Shown here: positions 38,101 to 51,040 of the stretch, one piece after another
How the letters are laid out: the number at the start of each line of letters is the position of its first letter
How positions within the stretch are numbered: position 1 is the first letter of the stretch
Source: Rallus limicola
Lineage: Eukaryota > Chordata > Aves > Gruiformes > Rallidae
Assembly: GCA_022605955.1 (NCBI GenBank)
Contig: JAKCOZ010000007.1
Location: 14,265,501-14,329,500, forward strand
Direction: 5' to 3'
Length of the DNA: 64,000 nt
The notes under the pieces: generated by a model
Seen by the model: only the letters and a program-made list of their open reading frames with translations
Told to the model about the DNA's origin: nothing
The model's database searches: none
Translations under genes and position numbers: made by a program

Positions 38101-41100
38101 TCAGAGTAACATCAATGTGCTTAGATAAAATCTGTAACAAAGGTTACAAAAGAAAAAAGTCACTCTAGAGGTCAGAAATTTCATTCTCTTTGGATAAAGC
38201 TAGTAAGCTGTTCAACAACCTAGCCAAAGAAGAGACTTTGAAACTTGTCATTGCTAAGTAGGTTACTTGAGGGTTCCCAGTCCTTCTTCAGGCAGGCTGG
38301 AATGATGCCAGCTTTAATGAAGCATAAATCCCAGATCCCTGTGAAAGCTGCTGCTGGCTATAGATTCTGCCAGAGTGCAGTATGCCCATATCAAGTTTTC
38401 TCAGCAACCTTTGTACATCTGTAGATTACAGAGATGCTCTGGCAAATCAACCATAGGAACAGATTTATTTGTATTCTTGATTCTGCCTTGTATGCCTGAT
38501 GCAAGAGGAAAATGACCAAGGATTTCCTTTGTAGGAGGGTGAATAGCTGCTCTCAGCTCTAAAATGATGAAGTTGTTTTTACTTTATATCACCCTAAAAG
38601 TTTCCTACATCACGGGGAAATTTTGCTACTTCCACCTTCCATTTTCTCTTTTCCTTTTCTGCTTTAAAATAGGTGGAGTATCATAATAGCACTTAGTAAA
38701 AGATTTTCTCTCAAAGCAGGGAGACAAGACATAGTATATTCCAATGTTGTCCACATTGCAATCAAAAAAAAGGAGTTGGGTTCCTGTAGTGTGGTTTCTG
38801 TAGTGTGCTCTGTGGTGGTGTGGCCTTTTGGGGGTGTGTGTATAATCATTGTTCAACATTGATGAATGGAGTTCAGTTAATAGATATTTCTAGACTGGCC
38901 ACTCTTGTGTTGTGCAAGGTTGCTGGTATTAAGGCATATAGAAAATTTATAAGAACCAAGAAAATATACAGGAAATTCCCCCATGACTTTCCTTGTTTTG
39001 AAATTATTCCCTACCTTGCCAGTATTTGCTAATGAGGTAAAAACAATCACAGAATTCCCATATTGCAGATGCGTTGGTCCTGCTTCCAACAAGCAATGAC
39101 AGTACATACTTCCAGGTGGAGGCTGAACTTCCTAAGAAAACAAAATAAGCAGACTGAGCACTATGCCTCAAGGCAACACAAATTTCTACAATCACTGGAA
39201 AGTAAGCGATGCACTCCTACATCTGGCAAAGTGTGAATGCCATTAAGACCAAAAAGCTCTAGAGTAAAAAACCTGGAATAATGTATTGTAAAAATAACTC
39301 TGGGGATCCTCTGAAAACATAGACAATGTTCATATTTTAGAAACAGAATAAAAAGCCAGCCTTTTAAAATTTTCTGAATTATATTGCAAAATACTGACTT
39401 TGTGTTTTACATTGCCCAGTTTGCTATGTGCAGAAGTCATTGCAGTTTTGCTGCCATTATCTTGCAGGTTCCAAATTGGCATTTAAAAGACTTTCTGGAA
39501 GGGAAAGTGTTCCTGCTTCTAACATATATCTGGATATATACCTGTAACATGACATCAGATCCTTGGTTATATTATTTTAGAAAAGAGAGAATTCTGAAAT
39601 TTGTTTTTCACAGAAGTCTATTTTCCTCCCACTGTTCATTTTAACTCTTCATAATAGTGTCTCAGAGAAAATGGCTATAGTTTTATACACAAGCAAAAAG
39701 TACAATAGTACATTAACACACTGGTCAGTATGAAATGAAGCTGACATAATTCAGTGGTATCAGGGGAAAATTTTCTTTTTTTAATCTGGTCATGCCAATG
39801 AAACCCAGAAGATGACCTATTCAAGCCCAGGTGGGTGATTTTCAGAACTTACTGAGGACTTCAGGATATCCTGGAAAGAGATAAAGAACTCAACGAATAT
39901 AAATATGTATTTGGCATCAGTCTCCTGTCTGGTGTAGCCATTGTTACCAAGTAGCTGTCTAAGTGAATGTAATATTAGATGAACCAGTTTTTTCTTATTC
40001 TGGCATGAGCAGCTAAATGAATTCGCTGAACTGACAGAAAATGCAGTCAGTCTGGGTTAGCTCAGTTACCAAATTGTAGAAGCATTAAAATTAAATGTAG
40101 GAGAACAAACAGTCATAGATGCTAAGAGGCCTTAAATCTGTTAAATACTGATTTATTTCCTGGAAAACTCCCAATAATTAAAAAACACAGTCATGGATAT
40201 TAATTAAAACAAATCACCTTGCCTGAGATACCTTCTCTAAATGCTCTGCCTCTTTGTGCAGGCAGTTATACATCCGTGCTTTCTCTTAACTTGGGGTTTG
40301 CTGTCTCCTGAAGAAGAGTAAAAAAACCCACCTCACCTGGGTAATGCAAAATTATCTTAATTTCCCCTCTGCTGTGTTCCTGGGACAGCCTTCAAAATGG
40401 GGCTCAGTTGGAGAGGATAAGAGGTTCAGGGCTATGTCGGGAGTCTTTGTAAAAATTTGAATCTGCTCATAAACCTACGGAGCGCTCAGGAAGAGCAGAA
40501 GCTCAAATGATGCTTGACTTCACCAAGTGTGACACCCTGAAGGGTACCACATGCCAACCTGGCACAAGGAGATAAAATTCAAAGCTGGCACATGTATCAA
40601 ACAACCAAAGTTCCTTATTAGGCAAAGTGTGGATCTTCCACATACTACATCTGACTCATTCCTGGAAATGACCTCAAAAAGAGTTCAGAGGGAAGGATGC
40701 TTTCAGCTGGTGTGTTTTTACTCAGCAGACTGGCTGTGAGATGTGTATTTGCCTGCTGTTTTGTATCTGAGCCCAGAAGACTCAGGAAACAGTCAGATGT
40801 AATGCAGAAGCAGCTTCTATAAGAATGGGGAAACCAGAATTAACTAAAGAAAACAATGTGAAAAACAAGGGAAAAAAAGTCCTAAATCAAGAAAAACAGA
40901 TCAAGTTTTCACCTAACCTCAGTCTCCAAGAAGGTGGAGGAAAACAAAAGGTATGAAAAGACTACATAACTGTAAAATAAAAAAATCACGTCCAATTTAT
41001 TTCTGAATTAAAGCTATTCTATAATTTATATTGTCAGCACATCACTTACAGACAGTCACAAAATAATTTCCCTTTATGTTAATCCCAATAGCAAATTGTC

Positions 41101-41764
41101 ATATTGCCACAGTACAGGTCATAGGCAAAATGGGCTTTTGGTTTCCTTCTACTGTTGGGTTCCCTTTGCCGTGCAGGATCAAGTGTCTTTGCTACAAATA
41201 ATTCATTTGAATTCAGGGGAAATTTCACGTTCAGGCAGTTAAGTAACTTTCTGTGGATACAATCCTAATGAATGATCTGATCTGACAAAGGAGCAGAGCG
41301 AACATGACAAATTAGGCTAGAAATAGCTGAGAAAATAGGTCTAAGTTTGTTTAACTAATGTATTAGCTGGCAGTTCTTGCAAATAGATCACATTCGAGTC
41401 TCTCAAAATGTTAGCTTTCTTTTTGATGCTACATATGAACGCTTTAAGAATGGAAATATGTTAAATTAATTGCTGCAATTAAAGCAACTATTTTGTTAGA
41501 AAGAATGCAAAAACCTAGCCAAATAGTCCTTTGCTTGGTTCCTTGGTGTTAATTTCTGCTTGTATACACACTTCAAAAGTTGTCTTACATTTCTTGAGTC
41601 TTATTTAATTTCTAATTATCTTCAAGAGGAGGAAAGTCTGTTTATTTTTATAAAACATTATATAAATTCATAGTTAACTTTACATTATTTGTTGTAATAG
41701 TAACAAAAACATCAATTACTCTCCTCCATTGATAGTAAAAATGTGACATTTTTATTTTGTTTAG
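35156..41764 (+). other. 6.6-kb phase-1 intron between PLAT C and D
   Basis: GTAAG to TTTTGTTTAG. Contains one plus-strand CR1 (36803-37742). From 35156 to 36800 and from 37745 to 41764 I see AT-rich sequence without recognisable exons or elements. Short open frames there lack splice context. Confidence 0.65.
36803..37742 (+). mobile_element. CR1 LINE, sense to the gene, with 3' end
   Basis: Starts in ORF2 (CTGTTTAACATCTTTGTTGG) and proceeds through the 'GTCCAGAGGAGGGCCACAAA' and 'GGCTTGTTCAGCCTGGAGAA' blocks to GAGGTCCCTTCTGAGACAAA and a TTTGAATCTATGATTTT tail. Plus-strand frames carry [20 protein letters not shown]. About 940 bp, 5'-truncated, frameshifted. It is one of only two CR1 copies in the gene's own orientation. 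Confidence 0.92.
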
Positions 41765-41934
41765 TACAACAGTGGAGAGTGCAAGTTAAAACAGATGGAG
41801 ATTCCCCAGAGCCACAGGAGTGTAAAAGGACCCTTGTGATTTATGGCTCAAAGGGCAAAAGTGAGGAGCTTCTGCTTTTTCCACAAACTCCAGGATATGT
41901 GTGCTTTCTACCCAGAGCAACAGATGAATTCACT
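41765..41934 (+). CDS. LOXHD1-like: Exon 10: N-terminal half of PLAT D
   Basis: A 170-nt exon after TTGTTTAG and before GTAAGT: two bases, 56 codons, phase 0 out. Peptide QQWRVQVKTDGDSPEPQECK, then TLVIYGSKGKSEELLLFP and FLPRATDEFT. The WxVxVxT strand and the IYGSxGKS turn mark it as a PLAT half of the B/D/F class. The usual TGDxxGAGT loop has become TDGDSPEPQE, so it is diverged. Phase fits both neighbours. Confidence 0.88.
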
Positions 41935-44900
41935 GTAAGTCATAAATACACACTACTATACAAAGCTTATCATGACATTCCTCTCTAGCCTAGAGATTTA
42001 TCTATACACATACGGAATATTTGGCTGTTGGAAATGATGTATTTATTTACAAAGATGTCATAACATAACTTCAGATCCTGGGTTATCTTCTGCTGGTAGT
42101 CCTGTACAGCCAGCTACAGGGTCTTCTGAATTTTTAGTGCCTTCAGATGTACATAACATGGAGAAAAATGGTTCATTTTGTGCAATTTTTTGCATTCATC
42201 TTGTCTTGCATTTTTTCTAATTCTCTAAAGATTCCTGAGTTGCAGTTTATATAGAAGGCAGTATACAATTATTTGAGAATGCAGAAGATGAAGAATTGGA
42301 CAGTATTCCCAGAGAACATAAGTGGGCTTTTCTTTCCTTTATTTCAGTCTCTGTAAAGCAGTCTCCACTCTCCCCAAAAATAGTTCTGTCTCTCAGGCCA
42401 GCAGGCAGCAGATTTTTCTGGATAATCATAAATCACAGGAGAATGCATTCACGCATATCAAAGTGTGATGAACCCTGAAGCAGTAGCATATACATGGCCG
42501 GTATTAAAATCAACCCTAACACAGTCCTGACTACCTGTACAACTGACATGCATCCTGCTGCTTGGGGAGGATTCATCTGAGGAATCTTTTTATTTTCAAA
42601 TTCTGTCCTGGCTTTCTAGGCTAAGTCACTGCAAATTCTGTTGATTGGCATGCAGTGCAGCTTCTAGTCAGTGAGATGAGAGAAATAGCTTGCAATTCAA
42701 GGCAGTTTTATAAAGCTCAGAAATACTTTTCAATGGCTGCAATAAACATTCTGAAAACAATGGCAAAACTACATTTAGAAAATGTTGTCAAAGCTCCATC
42801 ATAATGACCTGATCCATGCTGAATTTTTAATTTAAATAACAAGCCAAAGCAATGTAGGAACTTTATGGAGGGTAAATGAAAAGATAAATGGCACTTGTTA
42901 AAGACAAGAAAGCAGTGGCTTATCAGAAAGGAGACAGGAAACACACTGACCTTTGTAAGCCTTTGACATAAACTGAAGAGATCAACAGAGGCAGAATCTG
43001 TTTGGAGCAACCACATCAGCTGGCTGAATTTTGACAAGCATCATTCCATAAAGCAGATCTCTGCTGCATCCAACTTGTTATTTTCCCAAATGGCATGTAT
43101 TCCTTGTTAAGATTTCTTAATTTCAATGACTGAGTATCATGCTAGGAGAAATTAGTATTGTTATGTGTCAGTTATAATTGTCTCACAGTCTAGTATCCCA
43201 GGTGCCTCAGTATCATATCCATTGTACTGGGCTCCCACCCCAGTTGCTTTCTAAAATGCATGTTCATACTTTGCATTGGCTTGGGGTTAGTGCCTACATT
43301 TTTCCCTAAGCTATTTGTGTCCTTGTTTCTATTGCTTTGTATAACGAAGTTAATACTATTTGAGTGTTCTCTACTGTGCTTGAAATTTTGTCTCTGCCTC
43401 ATTGCTTACAGTGTTTTACGGTTTTGTGGCATTCTAAGGAAATCAGAATAGCAGGACTGATATAAAGAAGAATTTGGGGATTCACAGATATCTCCATAAG
43501 TACCTTCATTACTTCTCTACTTGGTTCAGCTGAAAAACCCAGTTTCTTTTTACTCTCCCTTTCTTTGTTCTTGCTATGGCTGTTCAGAAGGAGGCAGAAG
43601 CTTTGCTCATGTCCTCCCACTGTAACAGCAAGATAAAGGCATGAGCATGATGTCACAAGGAGAACAAGCTGTGAATTCAGCTTTTCAACAAGCATCAGAA
43701 CTTTCAAGTGCCCCCAAGACCCTGGTCCTAGACAAATGTCCTTAGTAATGTGGTGCAGTAAAAAGAAAGAGAGGTTATGCATTATAGGCAGCTTACATTG
43801 CTTTGAAACAGAAAGCTTAATTTTGATCTCAGAGATACATTTATTGCACCCTGAGGACAGGAAAACATGTAAATTCACGATTTTCCAGGTGCTCTCACAG
43901 AAATGTATGCACAGATGTGAATTGTATTCAGAATGACTATTTGATCCAAAATATTTCCAACCAACTCCTGTGAAAGAACAGGTGTAGTTTAATCTCATGT
44001 AGCAAGCGTAAAGAATAAATTGCTAAAGGAGATAAAATAGCAGCATTCTATCAGGTACAGTTGCGTTTCAGTGGTGTCACGCATCTGTAGTACACCGGAT
44101 GAAGTGCTTAAATAAGAATAAATTTAATTAGAACACCTTAGTTCTAATAAATACATTGAGAAATAGACAAATGTGTCAAAATTATTAAATCTGTTGGGAG
44201 TTCTAGCATTGAAGATAGCATGGCAAGAAACCATGCCATCTCCAGTGAGCAAACATATGGAAAAATAACTGGAAAAATGAAAGTAAACTGACAGTGCAAT
44301 TGCAGATCTTTTTTTCCCTTGATATTCTGCTGATGCTAGGAAGCAATTGTTAATCTTGCATGGAATGAGTAAATTTGTAAAAATATATACATCTTTCTCC
44401 CAGTTGTCAGTGTTTCTTGGTTACTTACAGAGTATGCTTGTCAGAGCATGCCTTTGGAGAGTCCTAGTGTATCATGCATGTCCTATTATCCAGAGAATTG
44501 TAAAATTCAAAGATACATCAACCACCAGATCCATGGGATTGGGATCCCTGAAACTACTCTCCAAAGCATTTGCACAGGTAGTACGAAATAAGGAAAAGAC
44601 CTCCACAAGTAGGACAGTTCATAAAATCCCAAGGAATACAGAATGCATTTTGTGTTAAGGACTATGAAGGTGACAGAATATTTTACATCACATGACGCAA
44701 TACTCCACTGTGGAATGCTTTTTCCACAGCATACGATGATGTTCCAAGCAGCAGGCAGCAGGATTTCTGGAGTTCCTAACAGAAAGCTGCTTAGCTGAAT
44801 TTTAGGATGTTTTGACCACACCCTTTATAACTCGGATAATTTATGTACTTTTTTTTCTAAACAAGGAAATGACAAAGAATTTCATTTAAATGTGAACCCA

Positions 44901-47900
44901 GCAGTAAATTTTAAAAAGCTTTGATTACATTAGGCATGATATCTTTGGAGAAGCCCCGTGTGAGTCAAAAAGGAAAAGATTTAAAATTTTATAAAATTCT
45001 CTAATCATCAGTTATCTGTCTTTTGAGAGCTGCAAAACTCCAGTAACTTTTCCAGGGCATCTTCTTGATTATAAAAGCTATGCTCCTTTGATCACATAAT
45101 GGAAAAACTATTGTGTTATGTAGTATATGATAAATCACATCCAACTCAGATAAGATTTCAAGTACTAAATATAACATACAGTTGTTCAGAAAAAATAAAT
45201 GTGGAAAAATTAATTAGGAAATGATAATCATGAATAAAAAACAAGGTAAAGCATCTTCCTGCAAACATACAAGCTTAAAACTAGAGTATTAACTGGATAT
45301 ATACTTAATGATGAATTATTTGTCTGTCCCTGCTTTGAAGGATATTTTACACCAATTAATGGGCATCAATGGAAGGAAAAGACAATCGTGGGATCAAAGA
45401 TACAGTTTCATATTCCAAAGGGAAGCTGATCATACTAAATTGCTCAGAAAAGGATTACAAGAGTGATATAATGGCAGTGTTCTGTTCCAATGATGGAGCT
45501 GAACAAAAATTATAATAATGACCAGAAATGTGGGCATGAGGTGGGGGTATATGGAAATAAAACCCTTGAAAAGGTGGAGAATGTCTAGTACACTCAGTTG
45601 AAAATAGTTGGTGGTGTTTCATTCAATGGATCATGGACAGTATTACTATAAGTGCTTGCTGGTTCAAAGGCTCTCATGTTAATTGATTGAAATTGTGATT
45701 CTAAAAACATAAGGGAAAAGAACTGCTTTTAAATAGTCTTTCTTGTATTCTGAAATTTATTTTCCTATATATCCAATGCAAGTATTTCCTACAAGAATTA
45801 CAATACATGTTTTTGTGACAAATTAGAATACAAGAGAATTGCAAATTAGAGTAGCAGTAGACAAAGTAAAATGGGAGCTACAGCTTGCCCTGTCACATAA
45901 AAATAATCAAGTTCTGTAATCTTGCAACTCCAAACCACAAATCTTCATGGAATAAGTTGTGTACAGCGTTTAGAGTAGCCATGTAATAGAGTCATGAAGT
46001 CCGTCTACAAGCAAGAAAATCTGCAGGCAATAATTTTGTGAGCCAGTACTCTGGTTCTAAAAGAGAAGGAGAAATTATTTTGTTGTTTGTGAAAGAACTG
46101 TCATTCAGATGTGTGAAGAACCTCTGTGCTCTCTTAATGAACCAAAATAGTTCCCTTTAAGTTTAATATGAGAACACATAGTTTAGGATGAAATAGACCA
46201 CTTAGTCCAGCCATAGCTAATGATACTTTTTCCAGCATGAAATGAAATCTCTAGACATGAAATTCTGACAATGTATTTCCCTTTTCATAATTTAATGGTG
46301 GAGACCAAGTTGGGAATCTGTGAGTAGGTGGTAGACCCAAGAGAAATAAGTCTTGTCGTGTATTTATTGAAGTTTGGGACAGCCTTAAGATGTCTACATG
46401 CATGACAGTATCCAGGTGAGCAGGGCAGGTAAGGCTTAGAGACAGAACAGGTCTGGTACCCTTTTCAGTGTAAAGCTAAAAGCTATTGCTGAGCTGAGAG
46501 ATTCCTTGCAGCCTTGGGACTATAATATAGTCATTGTGAGGGTTTTATTCCCTAGTCCTTAAAGATCAATGACATGAATCCTGAAATTTTGCAGGAGCAG
46601 GAAGGCAGCCACTTATGACACCTTAAGAAATTTAAACTGGAAGTTATCAAGTGCAGTTCCCTCCTACCATAGATGCCTTTTCATAAGTTTTACATAATGA
46701 ACAATTCAAGCTCCTATAAAATTATTTTGGCAGGCTGTTATTTTTAAATTTATTTGTTCTTCTCCATACTCTGATGTTTTACTATTTCTTATCCACATGG
46801 CATTTACTAATGAGGGTGGCCAACTCTGTCCCAAAAAGATAAAACCACAATTTTTACATGGTTCTTCCTGAGTCAGTGTAAGAATAAGAATAGAGTAGGT
46901 GATACTTTCTTGCATGTGTGTCTTCACTGTGCAAATTCACGTGAACTAGCTCTAAGTAAGCTAGGGCAGCACTGAAGCGTTATCAGATGCAGAGCTCTGA
47001 TAAGAGGTGGAATAAATTAATCTGTTAGCAGCTTGTACTCTGTTTTAGGAGCCAGCCTGGCTGGTCCCAGAGCATCACAGTGTAAGACTAACTTCAGTAT
47101 ATTACTAATGCTACTAGGTGCTCAAAAGATTTCTTTCTGAGCAACAGTCACCAAAATGTATGTTGTGACTGGTCTAGAAAAAAAAATAAAATAAAAGCAA
47201 TATGAGAGGACAAGAAGGCCACTGGCAACAGTTTCTGGTTTTATAATTTAAAAAAATAATCATTACTGTCATAAAATAACAGTTGTCTTTTGTTTCACTT
47301 GAAAATGACTTGCCACTCTGTCTTTTTTGCACTTGCAGTACTCCACCTCTTGGTGCTTAGCAGACTTGTCCTGACTGGTTAACATCAAGCAGATCATTAG
47401 CACTTGATTCAGGTTGATCATCCTAGTTTCCACAGCCCTAGGTTGGATGGTTCAATCAGATCTCATGGAAGCCAGACATCAAGAGTCAGGAATTGACTTT
47501 CCCATATGTAGTATGGGAACAGGGCTGTGTTGTTCTACAATTATTTCTGTAACATTGATGGTTTACTTTTCTGCAGAAATATCCTTTCTCTTTTGCAATG
47601 AATTTGTTATTCACGGTAATTTCACATTCTAAATCCAACCATTTTGAAAATGGGAATTTATTTAAAACTAGGCTTATATTAGTATCAATAATTTTAATAC
47701 CTCACTTGACTGCTGATATCAGAATCTTTATTTCTAAGTTAATGCTCTCTTTATCCATTAGGGTCAAAGCTTTACATGCTGCCACTTGTCTAAAGAGGCA
47801 CAGATGTTACTAATTTTAACCTTGGCTTACCCTAATGGTAGGGTATCCTGTTGGCAATACTAATAAAGAAAATAAGGGAGACTGTCTTACCTATAATCAT

Positions 47901-48038
47901 ATAATGAAAAAGAGGACTGAGTCTCTCATCACACTTATTCCAGACTCCAATTCAGCTTCTCTATTTGTTTGGGAATTCTACACAGGGATTTAGGAATTAC
48001 CCCTGACAGTATGCTCTTCCTCATGATATTTGTTGCAG
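41935..48038 (+). other. 6.1-kb phase-0 intron inside PLAT D
   Basis: GTAAGT to TTGTTGCAG. No mobile element was recognised. A 199-codon minus-strand open frame at 43399-43998 is the longest in the window but shows no family motif. The rest is AT-rich without identifiable features. Confidence 0.65.
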
Positions 48039-48258
48039 GTTGAGACTGGAGATTTGGGAGATGTATACAAGATTCGGGTCAGCTGTGATGATGTGCCAGG
48101 TTTTGAGGGTTGGCATTTGAAATCTTTTCACTTAGAAGAGCTACAAACAAAACAAGAATGGAACTTTGACTGTAACTGCTGGCTCTCTCTTAATAGAGAA
48201 GAAAAAGAGGTGGTGAAAGAATTCCCTGCAGTCAGTGAGGACCAGAAAACTTTACCAG
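48039..48258 (+). CDS. LOXHD1-like: Exon 11: C-terminal half of PLAT D
   Basis: A 220-nt exon after TTGTTGCAG and before GTAAAC: 73 codons and one base. Peptide VETGDLGDVYKIRVSCDDVP, GFEGWHLKSFHLEELQ, WNFDCNCWLSLNREEKEV. The DLGxxYKIRV core and CWL strand are kept. GHDNxG is replaced by SCDDVPG, and the acidic tail of the last strand is changed. It is the diverged counterpart of exon 4. Confidence 0.92.
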
Positions 48259-49596
48259 GTAAACCCACTGGAAAGATATAAACAATGTAAACTAACCTCA
48301 TGAGAAGAAATCAATACCACAGATATAATATAACAGTTTGTCTGGATTTGATATCTTCAGTGGTTCTATTGCAACTGTCTTCATTAAATGCATGAAAAAA
48401 ATGCTGACCACTTCAGAAATTTTAATTTTCCAGTTAAGTTGCATATTGGCTTTCACAGTTGCTAAATCTTCTGTATGATTCCAAGTGTGCAAGACAGACC
48501 AGTATAATTATACTTTTTAAAGATAAAGTACATGTTCAAAGGCATGGAAATAATTTGTGGTAACCTTACCACTGAGTTACTTAGCCTATAATAGCTTTAG
48601 TTCCTAACACAAGTATCAGAAGCAAGCTCATTGTCCAAAAAAAAAAAAAAAAAAAAAAAACAGAGAGAGAGAAGTTTTTATTTGTTTTTCTCTATTTTTT
48701 GACACAGTGTGAGTTTCAGAGTATATTCAGAGATGCACATGGAATGTATAGACCTATGGAAGTACTGGATTTGTTCAGAAAAGTTCGCAGTTACACATGA
48801 GATAAAAGTAATTAGAGAGATGATTGCTTTACTAAACTAAAGTTCCAGATGTTCTGGTCCCTGAATACCTCAAATGTACTCATGAACTAAAAAGAAAGTA
48901 TAGTGTTATGCTAGTTAAATGTTAGCTCAGCAGGACTGTACATTGAAAAAGAAATTTGAAAAAATTTGGTTGTTCTTTTTGTATTAGTATGAATACATAT
49001 GCAATTTATTTATCTTCCTCAGAAGAAAATCCAATCTGATCATGTAGAAATGCATTTATACATGAACACTATAAAGGCGAAAATTTTATAGCTCCTGTCA
49101 TGCACCTTAAATTAATAAGTGCATTTTCTAAAGTTTTTATACTTATATGTCATGTCATGCATCCAGACGCTATGCTACATGTCTCTGCTATTCTAATTTT
49201 CATAAACTTTACATAGTGCTTTATTCTTTGACCTGTGATAATCTACTGCAAAGATAATTCAGTTTCTAACAGTCCCTGAACAAACTCAGATAAGTTATTA
49301 TTTTCCAGATCTTGCACAGTAAAGCAGAATTGTCTAGGTATTAGTAGCTCTAAGCTGCCTAAGTCTAAATTGTCTAAGTCAATTTCCTCTGAATTTCTAA
49401 GGAAATTAATGGAAAGTCTTCACAGAGGTCAGCATGAAGAGATAAGATTCATAAAGATTAACCCACTTCAGTCTGTGTAGCAGATTTTTTTAATAGCTGC
49501 AAAACCAAAACCAAGCAGTAAACTTATGAAATACTTTTATTTTAAGTACATCTTCATCAGCTTTAACTAAACTTTTTTTTTCTTCTTTTTGTACAG
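48259..49596 (+). other. Phase-1 intron between PLAT D and E
   Basis: About 1.3 kb, GTAAAC to TTTTTGTACAG with a long T/C tract. Contains the A24 homopolymer. Otherwise nothing recognised. Confidence 0.7.
48637..48660. repeat. Homopolymer A24 followed by (GA)n
   Basis: Twenty-four A residues, then CAGAGAGAGAGAAG. Probably a length-variable microsatellite. No retroposed gene is recognisable upstream of it. Confidence 0.95.
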
Positions 49597-49751
49597 TCTG
49601 TAAGTATGTTGTCTCTGTACATACTGGTGACCACTGGGGAGCAGAAACTTTTGCAAATGTTTATATTACTCTCTGTGGCAAAAGAGGGGACACAGGAATA
49701 AGGAAACTTAATACATCCTTAGCAAAAGGAAGAAAATTTCAAAGGAATAAG
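49597..49751 (+). CDS. LOXHD1-like: Exon 12: N-terminal half of PLAT E
   Basis: A 155-nt exon after TTGTACAG and before GTAATG: two bases, 51 codons, phase 0 out. Peptide VCKYVVSVHTGDHWGAETFA, then NVYITLCGKRGDTGIRKLNT and FQRNK. All first-half PLAT motifs are present (YxVxVHTGD, GAETxANVYITLxG, RGDTGxRKL). Same length and phases as exon 5. Confidence 0.94.
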
Positions 49752-50826
49752 GTAATGGCACAAGAAATGTCTTACATGTGAAGGGGTTAGAATTACATTA
49801 AGAGCCATTTGATGCCTGTTCAGAATATATCTTGCTACAGATGTGCAAGAATTTGGAAACAAAATGTATATTTCAGATACTCACAGTAGACGAAAGCCAG
49901 TGTTATTTCATTCCTGTACAAGACCATCCCTGCATGATAATAAAAGATTCCTTCACATGAGTGCACAGAAAGCAGGGGAGAACCTCTGTGATCATGCTGC
50001 TTACTTCTTCTGTTCCAAACATAGGATGGCATAGGTAGCAAAGAATTAAAACTACGGTGCTCGGCCATATGCAGAATACCTGGCTTTCTTGCTAGACAAG
50101 AAATAAGTTATTGTGGCATGTCATTCCTTTCTTTGAATTTCACATTTTTCGTTATCTCATTGGCTTTGCTGTCCTTATTCTCATCCTTTTCTCTCTTTTT
50201 TTTTTTTTTTACTCTGCCTTTTCCATTCTGTTTCCCTCCCCATCTCTCATCTCTTTGCTCAAATCATTCTCCACCTTCATCTTAACTTCCTAATTTTTTT
50301 GCTTATTGCTTACTCTTTTCCCACATTTTCCCCCCACAATTATTTTCATTTTGTAAGAAAAGCAAAAAGAGGCTTTTCTGTCTATTAGAGAAGAATTTAG
50401 AAGTTGTCTTGGAGAGTGCACACTCTATAGATTTCTAACTTTTCTTTGGGATCGTTAATATTTTTATAATAAAGTTTAAAAACTAGAAGTACCATGAAAG
50501 ATACATATTTGATTAGAACCAAAATCTTGTCATAACTGTCAAAAGGTTGAGGTATATGCATGTTAATGTGATATGAAATGATCTATATTGTCCAAAGATC
50601 AAATGAAGGTACAATGCATTGTTAATGATGAATGTGGAATCCAACGTTAGGTATAATCAGTGTGTTCTTTCTTAGACTTAGAGGGGGAATGTTGTGTTGA
50701 ATATTTAAAAAAAAAAAAAAAGGCACAAAGATTAAATCCTCAGCTGAATCAAGGACTATATTTTCCTTGAGTTCAGGAATATTTGGCTCCAAACTATGTT
50801 TTATTAACTATTTTCCTATTTTGCAG
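49752..50826 (+). other. Phase-0 intron inside PLAT E
   Basis: About 1.1 kb, GTAATG to TATTTTGCAG. It has a pyrimidine-rich stretch at about 50180-50300 with a T run, and an A15 run at 50707-50721. No exon or mobile element recognised. Confidence 0.7.
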
Positions 50827-51040
50827 GTGGATTCATTTTTGGTAGAAGCTGTTTCTCTGAGTCATTTGCAAAAAGTGGTCATAGGACATGATGGAGAGGG
50901 CTACGGGGCTGGGATGTACCTCAAGATGGTAACAGTCAAGGAATCACAAGACTCAGACAAAGAATGGGTCTTCCCATGGTGGAACTGGCTTGATACTCAT
51001 CTGGGGTTCTGTGAGACTGTTTGTGAGATTGTGACAGTTG
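50827..51040 (+). CDS. LOXHD1-like: Exon 13: C-terminal half of PLAT E, unsplit
   Basis: A 214-nt exon after TTTTGCAG and before GTAAGC: 71 codons and one base. Peptide VDSFLVEAVSLSHLQKVVIG, HDGEGYGAGMYLKMVTVKES, then WVFPWWNWLDTHLGFCETVC. It corresponds to exons 6, 7 and 8 of PLAT C (79+82+56 = 217 nt) fused without introns. HDGxG is kept. WFLDK has become MYLKM, and the DDGxxxREL end is lost (HLGFCETVCEI). Confidence 0.92.
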
